19,199 nt of DNA from Zelonia costaricensis (Eukaryota; Euglenozoa; Kinetoplastea; Trypanosomatida; Trypanosomatidae), in the NCBI GenBank assembly GCA_030849075.1, contig JASAOO010003050.1, forward strand, positions 1 through 19,199, in the 5' to 3' direction. Numbering within the stretch: the first letter of the stretch is position 1; the number at the start of each line of letters is the position of its first letter. Both the position numbers and the translations under genes were made by a program. Shown here piece by piece: positions 8,766 to 16,770 of this stretch. The notes beneath the pieces are model-generated. The model was not told where the DNA came from, did not search any database, and saw only the letters and a program-made list of their open reading frames with translations.

Positions 8766-9178
8766 GAGCGAGGCCTTACGTGTGCCGCCTTCGCCTTCAC
8801 AGCAGCGTTGCGACGTGAGTGGCAGCCACCGCACGCGTCGTCTGCGGCGCGCTGCTGCGTCTGCACCCCTGCCTGCAGCGGTTCGTGTCTGAGCCCACCT
8901 CGCCTTGCCTCCTCCAACTCATCCCCGCCTCGCCAGAGCGAGGTACGTCAAGGCGCGGGGACTCTGCACCGCTGTGGAGACGACAGACGTGGATTGGAGA
9001 GGACGACTGCGGATGAAGGCGCGGAGGGAGGAGGGGTGGGGGTGGAGGAGAGAGCGAGACCACAGTATACCCGTGCCCCTTCACCTCCCAACTCGCACGA
9101 CGTGTCGGTTCACGCGACAAGAGCGCTTTCCCGCTTCCCTCATCTCACGGACGGCCCCTTCCACGGGTGCTTTCTTAG

Positions 9179-9240
9179 GTGCGTGCGTGTGTGTGTATGT
9201 GTGTGTGCGTATGTGTGTGTGTGTGTGTGCCTGTGTATGT
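9179..9240. repeat. GT-rich microsatellite
   Basis: A second (GT)n tract with GTAT and GTGC variants, in the same spacer as the tract at 8684. Confidence 0.8.
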
Positions 9241-9660
9241 CCGTCCACGCGCGGTTGTGTGTGTGAATCGAAGCGCCACTTGCGCATCTGTCCACGCACA
9301 CACGCACACATGCATTCTTATGCGCTCCTACAACACACGCAGCTTTAAGTCACTGCTGAGACTTCAAATGAGCAGCGAGGTCGAAACTGCTACGAGCCAC
9401 AAGCCCCGAAGAGGCGGACGGTGTTAGCGCTGGCAACAAACGCATCCTTTTCCGTTTGCTGCGCCTTGTGACTCGTCCACTCGCAATGCCGCGCATGCCT
9501 CAGGCGAGCTCATGCCCGCCTCCGCGCTCCCCTTTCCTTCCTCTCCTTCCCCACGTGTGCAGACCCCTCCACGGCGTGTGGTCACCCTGCCCGGCAGCAA
9601 CGGGATGCTACACGGCGCACACGTGTGTTACGCGGGCTCGCCTCCGTCAACTCTGTTTGC

Positions 9661-9730
9661 CACTCCGCTCCTCTCTCCCCCTTTCTTCCTTGCCGTGCCT
9701 CCATGTGGACCTTCACGCCACACCTCCCAG
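9661..9730 (+). promoter_or_regulatory. Trans-splice acceptor for the kinesin-like gene
   Basis: A C/T-rich tract at about 9661-9700 (CTCTCTCCCCCTTTCTTCCTT) is followed, with no intervening AG, by CCTCCCAG ending at 9730. The next ATG is the start codon at 9828, giving a 97-nt 5' UTR without upstream ATGs. An earlier tract ending in a CAG at 9561-9562 would include ATGs at 9605 and 9703 and is less attractive. Confidence 0.55.
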
Positions 9731-9827
9731 TGACACACCGCGCTGACGGCACACACCTGCAAGCACACACAACACCACACTTGCCTCGCCACGTCCCACC
9801 TCTCCCTCGAGACACACGGAAGCACAC

Positions 9828-11780
9828 ATGCTGGATGTCGCTGGCCAGCAGCAACTCCGCGCGCTGCACGAGGAGCAGCACCGGGTGCGGACGGCTGTGG
9901 AGGGGCACATGGCGACATACGAGGCTGCTGTAGCGGCACACGCCCGTGCGCAGCAGCGGGAGGCGGAGCTGCGAGCGCTGCTGCACGCCGCAGAGGCGCG
10001 CACTCGGCAGCTGCAGCAGGTCATGGACGGCGCCGCGGCACACCTGGGTGACGCCACGCTCCGCCTCAGCCACCTCCAATACACCCGCAACGCGTTGCAG
10101 AGTCGACTGGCCGAGCACATGCACTGCCAGCGTGCGGCCATTCTGCTACCGAGCACGTCGTGCGACGCCGGTGATGATGACGAGGACGACGCCGCTGCTG
10201 CCGCTGCTGCTGCCGCCGCCTCCCGGCTGCCCCCACTGCGACTGTGCCGCATCGACTCGTTTAGCCTCCTCGACACGCGTGCCGGCGAGGGGCTTGCGGT
10301 GGACCTGGTCGGTGTGGCTCGGCGGCCCTCACTGCCAGCTGCGGACCCCACGGGTGCCGCGCTGGAGCCATGGCGGACCGGCATCTACGGCGACGAGGCC
10401 GACCCAGACGGTGACGTCGCGGCAGGAAGCGGGACCGACGACACCACCGCGAGGGTGGGCGAGGACGGCGACGGGGAGGTCGAGGCCGCCCTCCCGGCGG
10501 CACCCACGCTAACCTCCCTTCTCCTGCAGGTGGTGCGCGATGTCCTGCAGGGGTACCACCACACGTGTCTCTGCACCACCGCCGCCGCCGCAGACGAACC
10601 CCAAGAAGACGGGGGCGGCGCAGACCCGAGTGCCTTGTGCCTCCGCCTCCTGCACCTCCTCCAGCGCGAGGCGCTGCGGTGCGGCACGCGGGCGCTGAGT
10701 GTCACTCTTGCTGTCGGCCGCGTGGACGCAGACGCCGGGGTTTGGCGGGACGTGCTGCACCCTGCGGCGGTGCGCCACGGCCAAACCACGCTCGCCGTCG
10801 ACGCCGTGCCTGCGGAGAGTGGCGACACGAACTGTGAGGAGGATGTCTACGCTTCCCACCATCGCAGGTTCTCCCTGAGCGCAGGCGGTGGGAGCGGCTC
10901 CAGTAGCGGACGCGCAGGGTCGCACGTGGCGGCTGCTGCCCCGTCCGCGGCTGCCTCTGTGCCCCGACTCGCCGGCATTCCAATTTGCTCCCTCGAGGAG
11001 GCGGCGTACTGGCTGGGGGAGGGGGGGGTGCCGTCGACGGACCCCGGCGGCGTTGTCGTGGTGCTTGGCGTGGACAGCCAGGCCGCCGGCGGTGGGCTGC
11101 GCAAGAGCCTCTTGCGCATTCTCGGCGAGTCCACCGCTGCCCCGCGCGGCACACCTCGCAGCAGCGGGGCGGTCGCACCCGCACTGCGGCCTTCTCCGTC
11201 GGTGTTCGCGCTCTACATGCGGGACGTGCTAGAGGCGGCGGCGTTGGCGGCCCTGCCCGGGGCGGGGCCAGGGCTAGACACTGGTGCCATCGCCCAGTAC
11301 TTAGATGGTGCGGTGGGGCCGACCCCTCTGCCCGCCAACAAGCTGCGCGCTATCGCCGCAGCCGTGTCGTCGGGGTGCCCCTCCAAGCCGCAGGCACAGC
11401 ATGGGCCCTTGGCGGCGGTGCGCGCCTCCGCCTGGGACGCTGCGTGGGCGCTGTGGGCGGCCCTGCTGCGTCCCGTGTTCGGTGGAAACAGCAAGACCGT
11501 GTGGGTGCACCACCACGGGGAGAGCGGCCTATCCACGCACAGCACCGCGAGCAGGCACGCCCACCGCGGCAGGGCGGCAGGCGCGATGGCCGCAGCACCG
11601 ACGGCGGATGCGGGCGCGGTGCGGCGGCGGGGCTCTGTCGCATGCAGTGCCCCGTCGGACCCGGTCGATGTGCTTCGCCTGTGCGCGGTTTTTTGTCGCC
11701 TCGTGCGCCACGTCGCGGTCCCGACGGAGGTGTCGCCGGAGCTGGTGCAGCTGCTGCGCGGTGGCAGGGATCGGCGCTGA
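9828..11780 (+). CDS. Coiled-coil protein with a degenerate kinesin-motor-like C-terminal domain
   Basis: The predicted protein has 650 residues. Residues 4-105 are rich in Leu, Gln, Glu, Ala and Arg with heptad-like spacing (coiled coil), followed by an acidic/poly-Ala linker (about 117-135). The remainder aligns by eye with a kinesin motor. DVLQGYHHTCLC (Gly242-Tyr243) sits where kinesins have vlxGYNxtifAYGQT. SVTLAVGRVDADAGVWRDVL (291-310) matches the EIYnExvrDLL strand and helix. LAGIPICSLEEAAYWLGEG (381-399) matches the stretch after L8. FALYMRD (460-466) matches the switch I strand. GGNSKT (552-557) matches the GGNSKT of helix alpha 5, and VLRLCAVFCRLVRHV (615-629) matches the TLxFAxRAkxI helix. 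The P-loop GxxxxGKT, SSRSH and DLAGSE are all missing. Motor homology C-terminal to a coiled coil recalls kinesin-14 and its non-catalytic partners Vik1/Cik1. The gene itself is certain; the kinesin reading is inference. Confidence 0.85.
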   Translation: MLDVAGQQQLRALHEEQHRVRTAVEGHMATYEAAVAAHARAQQREAELRALLHAAEARTRQLQQVMDGAAAHLGDATLRLSHLQYTRNALQSRLAEHMHCQRAAILLPSTSCDAGDDDEDDAAAAAAAAAASRLPPLRLCRIDSFSLLDTRAGEGLAVDLVGVARRPSLPAADPTGAALEPWRTGIYGDEADPDGDVAAGSGTDDTTARVGEDGDGEVEAALPAAPTLTSLLLQVVRDVLQGYHHTCLCTTAAAADEPQEDGGGADPSALCLRLLHLLQREALRCGTRALSVTLAVGRVDADAGVWRDVLHPAAVRHGQTTLAVDAVPAESGDTNCEEDVYASHHRRFSLSAGGGSGSSSGRAGSHVAAAAPSAAASVPRLAGIPICSLEEAAYWLGEGGVPSTDPGGVVVVLGVDSQAAGGGLRKSLLRILGESTAAPRGTPRSSGAVAPALRPSPSVFALYMRDVLEAAALAALPGAGPGLDTGAIAQYLDGAVGPTPLPANKLRAIAAAVSSGCPSKPQAQHGPLAAVRASAWDAAWALWAALLRPVFGGNSKTVWVHHHGESGLSTHSTASRHAHRGRAAGAMAAAPTADAGAVRRRGSVACSAPSDPVDVLRLCAVFCRLVRHVAVPTEVSPELVQLLRGGRDRR

Positions 11781-12159
11781 GGGGCGCTGAAGGCTAGACT
11801 AGATTAGCTCGTGTCAAGCGCGACACACGCGCACGTACAGGAAAACTGAGAAGGCGACACGGAGGAGGGGGGGGGGGTGGGGTCAACCCGCGGCACTGTC
11901 TCGACACAGGTGTGCCACCGAGCGTGCGTGGCAACTCGGAGGGAGGGAGGGTGCGGCATCGACTCACTGCGTTCCGCCGACTGGTGTCTTACGCTGTGCC
12001 ATTGAACTCGCAGCCGCCTTCTTCTCTTTTGTCCTTTTCGCAATGCCTTCACTCTCCCTGACGGCGACGTCAACTCTGCGCACGAACTCAGCACTGGCGC
12101 GCGACGGTGAAGAAACACGCGTACACACGCACCGAAATAGAAGCGCGTCAGACTCGTAG

Positions 12160-12185
12160 CACACACACACACACACACAGACACA
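12160..12185. repeat. (CA)n microsatellite
   Basis: A clean (CA)n tract, then GACACA, just upstream of the candidate acceptor of the ubiquitin-protease gene. Confidence 0.8.
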
Positions 12186-12197
12186 AAGGTAAGCACG

Positions 12198-12230
12198 GCC
12201 CGCCCTTCTTTCCTTCCCCACCGTACTGAG
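12198..12230 (+). promoter_or_regulatory. Candidate trans-splice acceptor for the ubiquitin-protease gene
   Basis: The tract CCCGCCCTTCTTTCCTTCCCC is followed by TACTGAG, with the AG at 12229-12230. No ATG lies between here and 12488, so the 5' UTR would be about 258 nt and would contain the CA repeats. CAGs at about 12264, 12305 and 12365 are alternatives. The tract nearest the ATG (about 12397-12461) has no AG before the start codon. Confidence 0.4.
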
Positions 12231-12330
12231 AGGGTCAAGGTTTCTCGCCTTATCGCACATACAGACACGCACGCACACACACACGAGTGGCGCGCGGCGG
12301 GTGCAGATACGCACGCACTCGTCATAGAGT

Positions 12331-12354
12331 ACACACACACACACACACACACAC
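12331..12354. repeat. (CA)n microsatellite in the 5' UTR of the ubiquitin-protease gene
   Basis: An uninterrupted (AC)12 tract. It is complementary to the (GT)n tract just after the stop codon of the same gene. Confidence 0.85.
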
Positions 12355-12487
12355 CCCGGTGCACAGACCACAACTGCACGCCGCGCCGCCGTTGCACGCT
12401 CCCACCTTCTCTCTCTCTCTTTGTGTGGCCTCTTTTGCCGTGTCCCCTCCTCCCCCCCCCCCGCACGGTCCGCACGCGTCGCCCCGC

Positions 12488-15400
12488 ATGAGTCATGGCA
12501 GACGCATGCTGGAGGCCCAGGCGCAGAAGGAGCGCACCTCCGGCACCGCCCCAGACGGTCGCCTCGACGACGGCCACCTCCGAAACGGCGCCCGCGCTCT
12601 GAATGATGACGGCACCCCCGTGCGACCCTCCCGCGGCGCGCCGGCCGACGAGACCGGCGACGGCGGCGATGCCCTTCTCACCTCCCCACCCCCGCGGCCC
12701 ACAGTGCAGCTCGGCCAGAGCCGGTCGAGCTCTGCCGCCGCAGCTACGCGCCCCCCGCGACTGAGCGGCGTCGCCCTCTTCGCGGCCGGCGGCGGCGGTG
12801 GAGGTGGTGGCGGCGCCGCGTCAGTCTCCACTGCCCTCACCGCGGCGCCACGGGTCTCTGCCTCGCGCGGGCCGGAGGACAGTGCGACCCGCAGCCCCGA
12901 CACCTCACCACGCCGGCGCCGCTCCTCCACCGGGACCACAGCCGCTCCCGCCACGCGTAGCCGCAGTCGGACAGGCGGCAGCGGCAGCGGCACCGCCCCG
13001 TCCGCGGCGGTGCGCTACCCCGTCTCCCGCCTCAACGTGGCGTCCGCCGCAGCGACAGCGGCGCCGCTTCACGACGAGCGGGACGAGCGCAGCAGCAGCA
13101 GCAGTCGCCGCGCCCTGCCGGCCGTGACGACGGCGGCAGCGCTGCTGCACCGTCAACCCCCGTCTGCCACCGCGGCCGCGCCGGCACCGCGCGCAGCCCC
13201 GCCGCCGGCGCCCGTGACAGCGGCGCTGGGCGGCCCTCTCGCGCCCGTCTTCGCCACTGCTGCCTCTGCAGGGGTCGCCCCCCGCCCGCCGCCGCTCAGC
13301 TCCAGCCCGCCGTACGCGGAGATGGCGATGCCGATGTCGCCAGCCTCCCCGCCGCTGCGGGCGGGGGTGTCGCCGCGCATGCTGCCCCTGCACCCCACCC
13401 GCGCCGACGGCAGCACCGCCGCGTCCCTCTCGCGCTCCCGCGCCGCGAGCACGGCGACGACGACGGCTGTGGGGGCCCCGACGCAGTCCCCCTCCTCGCA
13501 GCCGCCCTTTCCCCCAACGCAGCCGGACTCGCAGGTGTCCCCGTACGAGCTGCGCCAGGCGCAGCCGTACGCGATGCCGCCGACACCGCCTTCCCACACC
13601 ACGACTGGCACGCAGGCGGTGGTCGCGGGGTCACACGCAGAGGAACCGCACGCAGCCTGGCGCTCCGCCCCGCCCTCGCCGTTGCCGGTGACCGCCGCGG
13701 CCCCTTTCGGAGCCGCGCCGCGCCTATCGCCGTTGCCCCCATCGCGGACGGACGCGGGCGTCAGCGAGGCCACTGCCGGGGCGGTGAGAAGGGAAGAGGA
13801 GGAGAACGGGGAGGAGCGGGAGCGAGACGGCTACGGCGGCGTGGACGACGGCTTCCACGACCTGGACACGCCGTTGACGCGCATGATCGACGCGCGGCAT
13901 TGTCCGTACATGAACGACTTCAGCGGCTTCCACAACAACGGCAATGACTGCTACGGGTGCAGCCTACTCACGATGCTGCTCCGTAGCCCGGTCTTTCGGC
14001 GTGCGCTGCTGACCTCGCCCATCATCGCCGCCGCGCGGCGCTACGAGGCGCTGCTGACACGAAAGACGGAGCGGCGGGTCTTGTGGATGAGCGGGTACGT
14101 CGACACGGCGCCATCGACGGTGGGTGGGGGGGGCGGCGCCAAGTCCGGCAAGGCAACAGTGCCGCGCAAGCGACCGCGCCCTGCTCTGGATGCGGACGCA
14201 TCGGTGGCCGAGGTGTGCGGTCTGCCACACGACAGCGCGGCACAGACGATCGACGTCGCGTGCACATTCACCGCGGCGGTGCAGCACACACTGGACGTTG
14301 TGGAGAGTTTCGGTGTGGAGGAGCTGGAGGAGTCGCTGGAGGTGGACCTGGAGACGGGGCGGGTGCCGACCACGCTGCACAGCGCCCTCGCCGGCCTCGC
14401 CCGCTCGCAGCGCTGGCGCGAGTACATGACGCACGTCATCAACGCCGACCACACGCGTGCGGCGGAGCGGCAGCGGCTCATTGAGCTAAAAATACACCAC
14501 GACAATGACCGCGTCTTTGACGGGCAGCAGTACACGAACGGCATTCGTCTGAATGCGGTTGCCGCCGCCTTCACGGGCGAGTTCTTCCTGGGCGATCAGG
14601 AGGACGCCCACGAGCTCTTCGTCGCCATCATGGCGAAGCTCGAGGCGGAGGCGGTCGCGTTTCAGCAGCGCTGCGCGGAGGTGCTGGCGCGCCGCTCCGC
14701 CGCGTCGGACGGGGAGTCGACCACGGACACGACATCAAACCGAGGAGGACGCGCCGAGCCCGCGGAGAGCGGAGGAGATGAGGCGGGGGTGAGACAGAGC
14801 GCGGGCGTTGTCGCGGTGCCCACGCCGCCGCCGTCGTCGTCCCTGTCCACCGAGGTGGCGGAGGTGTGGGTGAACACGCTGGTGCAGACGCGGCTCCTCA
14901 ACATCATCCGCTGCCGCACCGCCGGCTGCCAGCACGAGATCGTCACGGACGAGATCTACGTAAACCTCTCGCTGCACATTCCCGACGAAGCCGCCGCCGC
15001 CGCCGCAGTCGCCCCAGCGGCAGCGCCGGCTGCTGCGCCTCTGGCAGAGTCGTTGCCGTTTTCCCCAACCCCCGCAGCGGCGGCGGCATCGACCTTTCCC
15101 GCCCTCCCCACCGCCGTCGCAGCGCCACCCGCGTCCGCCACGGCGACGCTGATGGCCATCGTGGGCGCACCTGCGGCGTCCGAAGAGCCCGAGCCCGCCC
15201 CCGCCCCTGCCCCCGTCTCCGTTGCCCAGCTGCTGCGTGATTCAATGGCGTACGAGGCGCTGCGCGACTACCGCTGCGACGGCTGCGGCTCCACCACCTC
15301 GCAGTTCCAGGGCGGCTGCTTCTACACGTGCCCGCCGCCGGTGCTCGTGCTGCAGCTGAAGCGCTTCGCCACGCAGTTCGTGAACGGCGCCATTCACATC

Positions 15401-16075
15401 GACAAGAACGCGCGCCGGGTCGCGTGCGAGGACGTTCTCATCGTGCACGCGCTCCCCAGTGCAGAGGAGCTGCTGGCGCACCACCTCCGCCGCAGTCGGT
15501 TCGAAGCGGGCAAGGCACGCGGCGGGAACGGCGACTGGAAGCACGGAGGCGCTTCCGAACTTGCGACGCCAGGCTTCGGCCTCGACGCCGCTGGCGCCGC
15601 GTACTATGACCCAGAGAGCAAGTGCTTCTCCAGCGAGCTGCAGTCTGCGTATGAGAGCGGCGCTGGCAGCGCGGAGGCGGGGCAGGTGTGGGCGATTCGC
15701 TGTGTCTACCGGCTGCGGAGCTGCGTGCTGCACCTCGGGCAGAGCCTCCACTACGGCCACTACGTGGCCGACTTTGCCGTGGATGGAGAGGCGTCGCCGA
15801 CGAGGTCGCCGTCATCGCCGTCGCTGTCGCCGCCTTCGTCCGACTTCGACGGGGACGCCGAGGGCGACAGCGCTCGACACAGCTGCGGCTGCCGCCGCCG
15901 CTGGCGCCGCGCGAACGACGAGCGAGTCGACGTGCTGCCTGACGCGGTGGTGCGCACCCGCCGCACGGGCCGCTCTGATACCTACCTCCTTCTCTACGAG
16001 AGGGTGGCGGAGGAGTGGGTGCGGTGTGCTGCAGCGGCGGTGTTGCCGCGACCAGTCTACGAGAGCAGCGAGTGA
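12488..16075 (+). CDS. Ubiquitin-specific protease (USP/UBP, peptidase family C19)
   Basis: The predicted protein has 1195 residues. Residues 1 to about 445 are Ala/Pro/Ser/Arg low-complexity with a poly-Gly run near 100-111, then an acidic patch. The Cys box FHNNGNDCYGCSLL carries the nucleophile Cys488. LGDQEDAHELF (701-711) is the family QQDAHEF motif. Cys809/Cys814 and Cys930/Cys933 fit the zinc-ribbon pairs of the fingers, VLVLQLKRF follows the second pair, and the His box LHYGHYVADF carries His1091; YLLLYERV closes the domain. Low-complexity inserts separate these blocks (about 745-790, 830-915 and 1105-1140). Such enzymes remove ubiquitin from proteins in cytosol or nucleus. In the Cys box the usual Thr before Cys is Asp, and the usual YxNSxLQ is YGCSLLT, so activity is likely but not certain. 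ATG 12488 is the first ATG; the open frame extends left only to a GTG at 12287. Confidence 0.92.
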   Translation: MSHGRRMLEAQAQKERTSGTAPDGRLDDGHLRNGARALNDDGTPVRPSRGAPADETGDGGDALLTSPPPRPTVQLGQSRSSSAAAATRPPRLSGVALFAAGGGGGGGGGAASVSTALTAAPRVSASRGPEDSATRSPDTSPRRRRSSTGTTAAPATRSRSRTGGSGSGTAPSAAVRYPVSRLNVASAAATAAPLHDERDERSSSSSRRALPAVTTAAALLHRQPPSATAAAPAPRAAPPPAPVTAALGGPLAPVFATAASAGVAPRPPPLSSSPPYAEMAMPMSPASPPLRAGVSPRMLPLHPTRADGSTAASLSRSRAASTATTTAVGAPTQSPSSQPPFPPTQPDSQVSPYELRQAQPYAMPPTPPSHTTTGTQAVVAGSHAEEPHAAWRSAPPSPLPVTAAAPFGAAPRLSPLPPSRTDAGVSEATAGAVRREEEENGEERERDGYGGVDDGFHDLDTPLTRMIDARHCPYMNDFSGFHNNGNDCYGCSLLTMLLRSPVFRRALLTSPIIAAARRYEALLTRKTERRVLWMSGYVDTAPSTVGGGGGAKSGKATVPRKRPRPALDADASVAEVCGLPHDSAAQTIDVACTFTAAVQHTLDVVESFGVEELEESLEVDLETGRVPTTLHSALAGLARSQRWREYMTHVINADHTRAAERQRLIELKIHHDNDRVFDGQQYTNGIRLNAVAAAFTGEFFLGDQEDAHELFVAIMAKLEAEAVAFQQRCAEVLARRSAASDGESTTDTTSNRGGRAEPAESGGDEAGVRQSAGVVAVPTPPPSSSLSTEVAEVWVNTLVQTRLLNIIRCRTAGCQHEIVTDEIYVNLSLHIPDEAAAAAAVAPAAAPAAAPLAESLPFSPTPAAAAASTFPALPTAVAAPPASATATLMAIVGAPAASEEPEPAPAPAPVSVAQLLRDSMAYEALRDYRCDGCGSTTSQFQGGCFYTCPPPVLVLQLKRFATQFVNGAIHIDKNARRVACEDVLIVHALPSAEELLAHHLRRSRFEAGKARGGNGDWKHGGASELATPGFGLDAAGAAYYDPESKCFSSELQSAYESGAGSAEAGQVWAIRCVYRLRSCVLHLGQSLHYGHYVADFAVDGEASPTRSPSSPSLSPPSSDFDGDAEGDSARHSCGCRRRWRRANDERVDVLPDAVVRTRRTGRSDTYLLLYERVAEEWVRCAAAAVLPRPVYESSE

Positions 16076-16089
16076 CGTCAGGTCCACGC

Positions 16090-16158
16090 TTGTGTGTGTG
16101 TGTGTGTGTGTGTGTGTGTCTGTCTGTGTGTGCGTGTCTGTGTGTTTGTGCGTGTGCG
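16090..16158. repeat. (GT)n microsatellite just after the ubiquitin-protease stop codon
   Basis: A tract of almost 70 bases, starting 15 bases after the stop codon. The first part is a pure (TG)n run, followed by TGTC and TGCG variants. Confidence 0.88.
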
Positions 16159-16384
16159 AGTGCATCTGTGTCAGCTGAGGCTCTGATGAAGACGCTTTCA
16201 GTTGCGTCTCTCACGCTGGCAGCTCCAAGAGGCCGCCCGCCGCTTCAGCGCGGCCACTGCGCGCTCCTTTCACCTCTCTCGCCTTTCTTCTTCTTTTCTT
16301 CTTTGGAGGAGGTGAACATGACACGGCGATGCACGTCAGACACGCACACGTCTCCTCCTGTGTTCCACGTCGATCGTCGCCGCG

Positions 16385-16405
16385 CCCCCCCCCAAAAAAA
16401 AAAAA
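16385..16405. repeat. C9-A12 homopolymer junction
   Basis: Nine C residues are followed directly by twelve A residues. The A-run is the longest in the window and could be an assembly length error or an old poly(A) scar. Confidence 0.8.
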
Positions 16406-16668
16406 CACGCAGCAGCGACGCACATGCAAACGTACGGCGTTCGCTTTTCCTTGGCAACGTGGCTGCTCGAGGGCGAGAGAGGAGCCTGGGGCGGCAGACC
16501 AGAGGGCGCACGTGCGTGAGGTGGGCACGAGGGCACAGTAGCTGGGCACCCATCAGTGTGCCCCCTGCGTCGCCGAAGCCTTCCCGGGCGGCTGGACTGC
16601 GCTGGTCCAGCGGACGCCAGACTCTGTTGAGCCTGCGCGCATCATGACACTCGCAAACTCATCAGCGC

Positions 16669-16709
16669 TCATTTTTCTCTTCCTCTCCATCTTTCGAACT
16701 CTTCCCCAG
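16669..16709 (+). promoter_or_regulatory. Trans-splice acceptor for the 5-alpha-reductase-like gene
   Basis: The T/C-rich tract (TTTTTCTCTTCCTCTCC and CTTTCGAACTCTTCCCC) ends in CAG at 16707-16709. It is followed by a 61-nt leader with no ATG and then the start codon at 16771. It is the most typical acceptor in the window. Confidence 0.65.
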
Positions 16710-16770
16710 CCACACACACACACACCGCGCCACCCCCATCTCTCCATCTCTTGCACGCGGTTGCAACTCT

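Larger units (their letters stand above)
7909..9827 (+). other. Long 3' UTR/intergenic spacer after the PLAC8-like gene
   Basis: There is no confident gene in these 1.9 kb. The spacer is GT-rich on the coding strand, with two large GT/GTAT microsatellites, and unlike the preceding spacer it contains many ATGs, as expected of a 3' UTR. A 131-codon hydrophobic open frame at 8241-8636 directly follows a polypyrimidine tract and AG; it is treated as a candidate only, because its third codon positions are less GC-rich than those of the clear genes. The purine-rich stretch around 8985-9060 contrasts with the pyrimidine-rich surroundings. Confidence 0.6.
11781..12487 (+). other. Spacer between the kinesin-like and ubiquitin-protease genes
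   Basis: This is 0.7 kb without a supportable gene. It contains a G-rich run (about 11863-11882), CA microsatellites at 12160-12185 and 12331-12354, further CACA stretches near 12267-12284, a CT run at 12411-12420 and C-runs just before the next start. The only + strand ATG is at 12043, upstream of the candidate splice acceptor. Confidence 0.6.
16076..16770 (+). other. Spacer between the ubiquitin-protease and 5-alpha-reductase genes
   Basis: This 0.7-kb spacer opens with a large GT microsatellite, then holds a C9-A12 homopolymer junction at 16385-16405 and ends in the acceptor for the next gene. A 109-codon frame from ATG 16318 to 16647 follows a polypyrimidine tract (about 16262-16305) and AG. 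It encodes a basic low-complexity peptide running through the homopolymers, so I do not call it a gene. Confidence 0.6.

Noticed and set aside
8880..9070. Possible degenerate retroposon (SIDER-type) in the 3' spacer
   Set aside because: Such elements are common in Leishmania 3' UTRs and this non-pyrimidine patch is suggestive, but I could not recognise the signature sequence, an A-rich end or target-site duplications. A search with SIDER profiles would decide.
8684..9240. Repeated blocks considered as a CRISPR-like array
   Set aside because: These are simple GT/GTAT microsatellites without spacers, and the genome is eukaryotic.
12188..12193. GGTAAG, resembling a cis-intron 5' splice site
   Set aside because: Cis-spliced introns are very rare in trypanosomatids, and no open frame leads into it.
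12287..12487. 67-codon N-terminal extension of the ubiquitin protease
   Set aside because: It begins at GTG and translates the CA microsatellite as Thr-His repeats. ATG 12488 is the first ATG.
15438..16214. 258-codon minus-strand frame over the end of the ubiquitin protease
   Set aside because: It is an antisense shadow; its start region is the translated GT microsatellite (His/Thr repeats) and the rest is Arg-rich.
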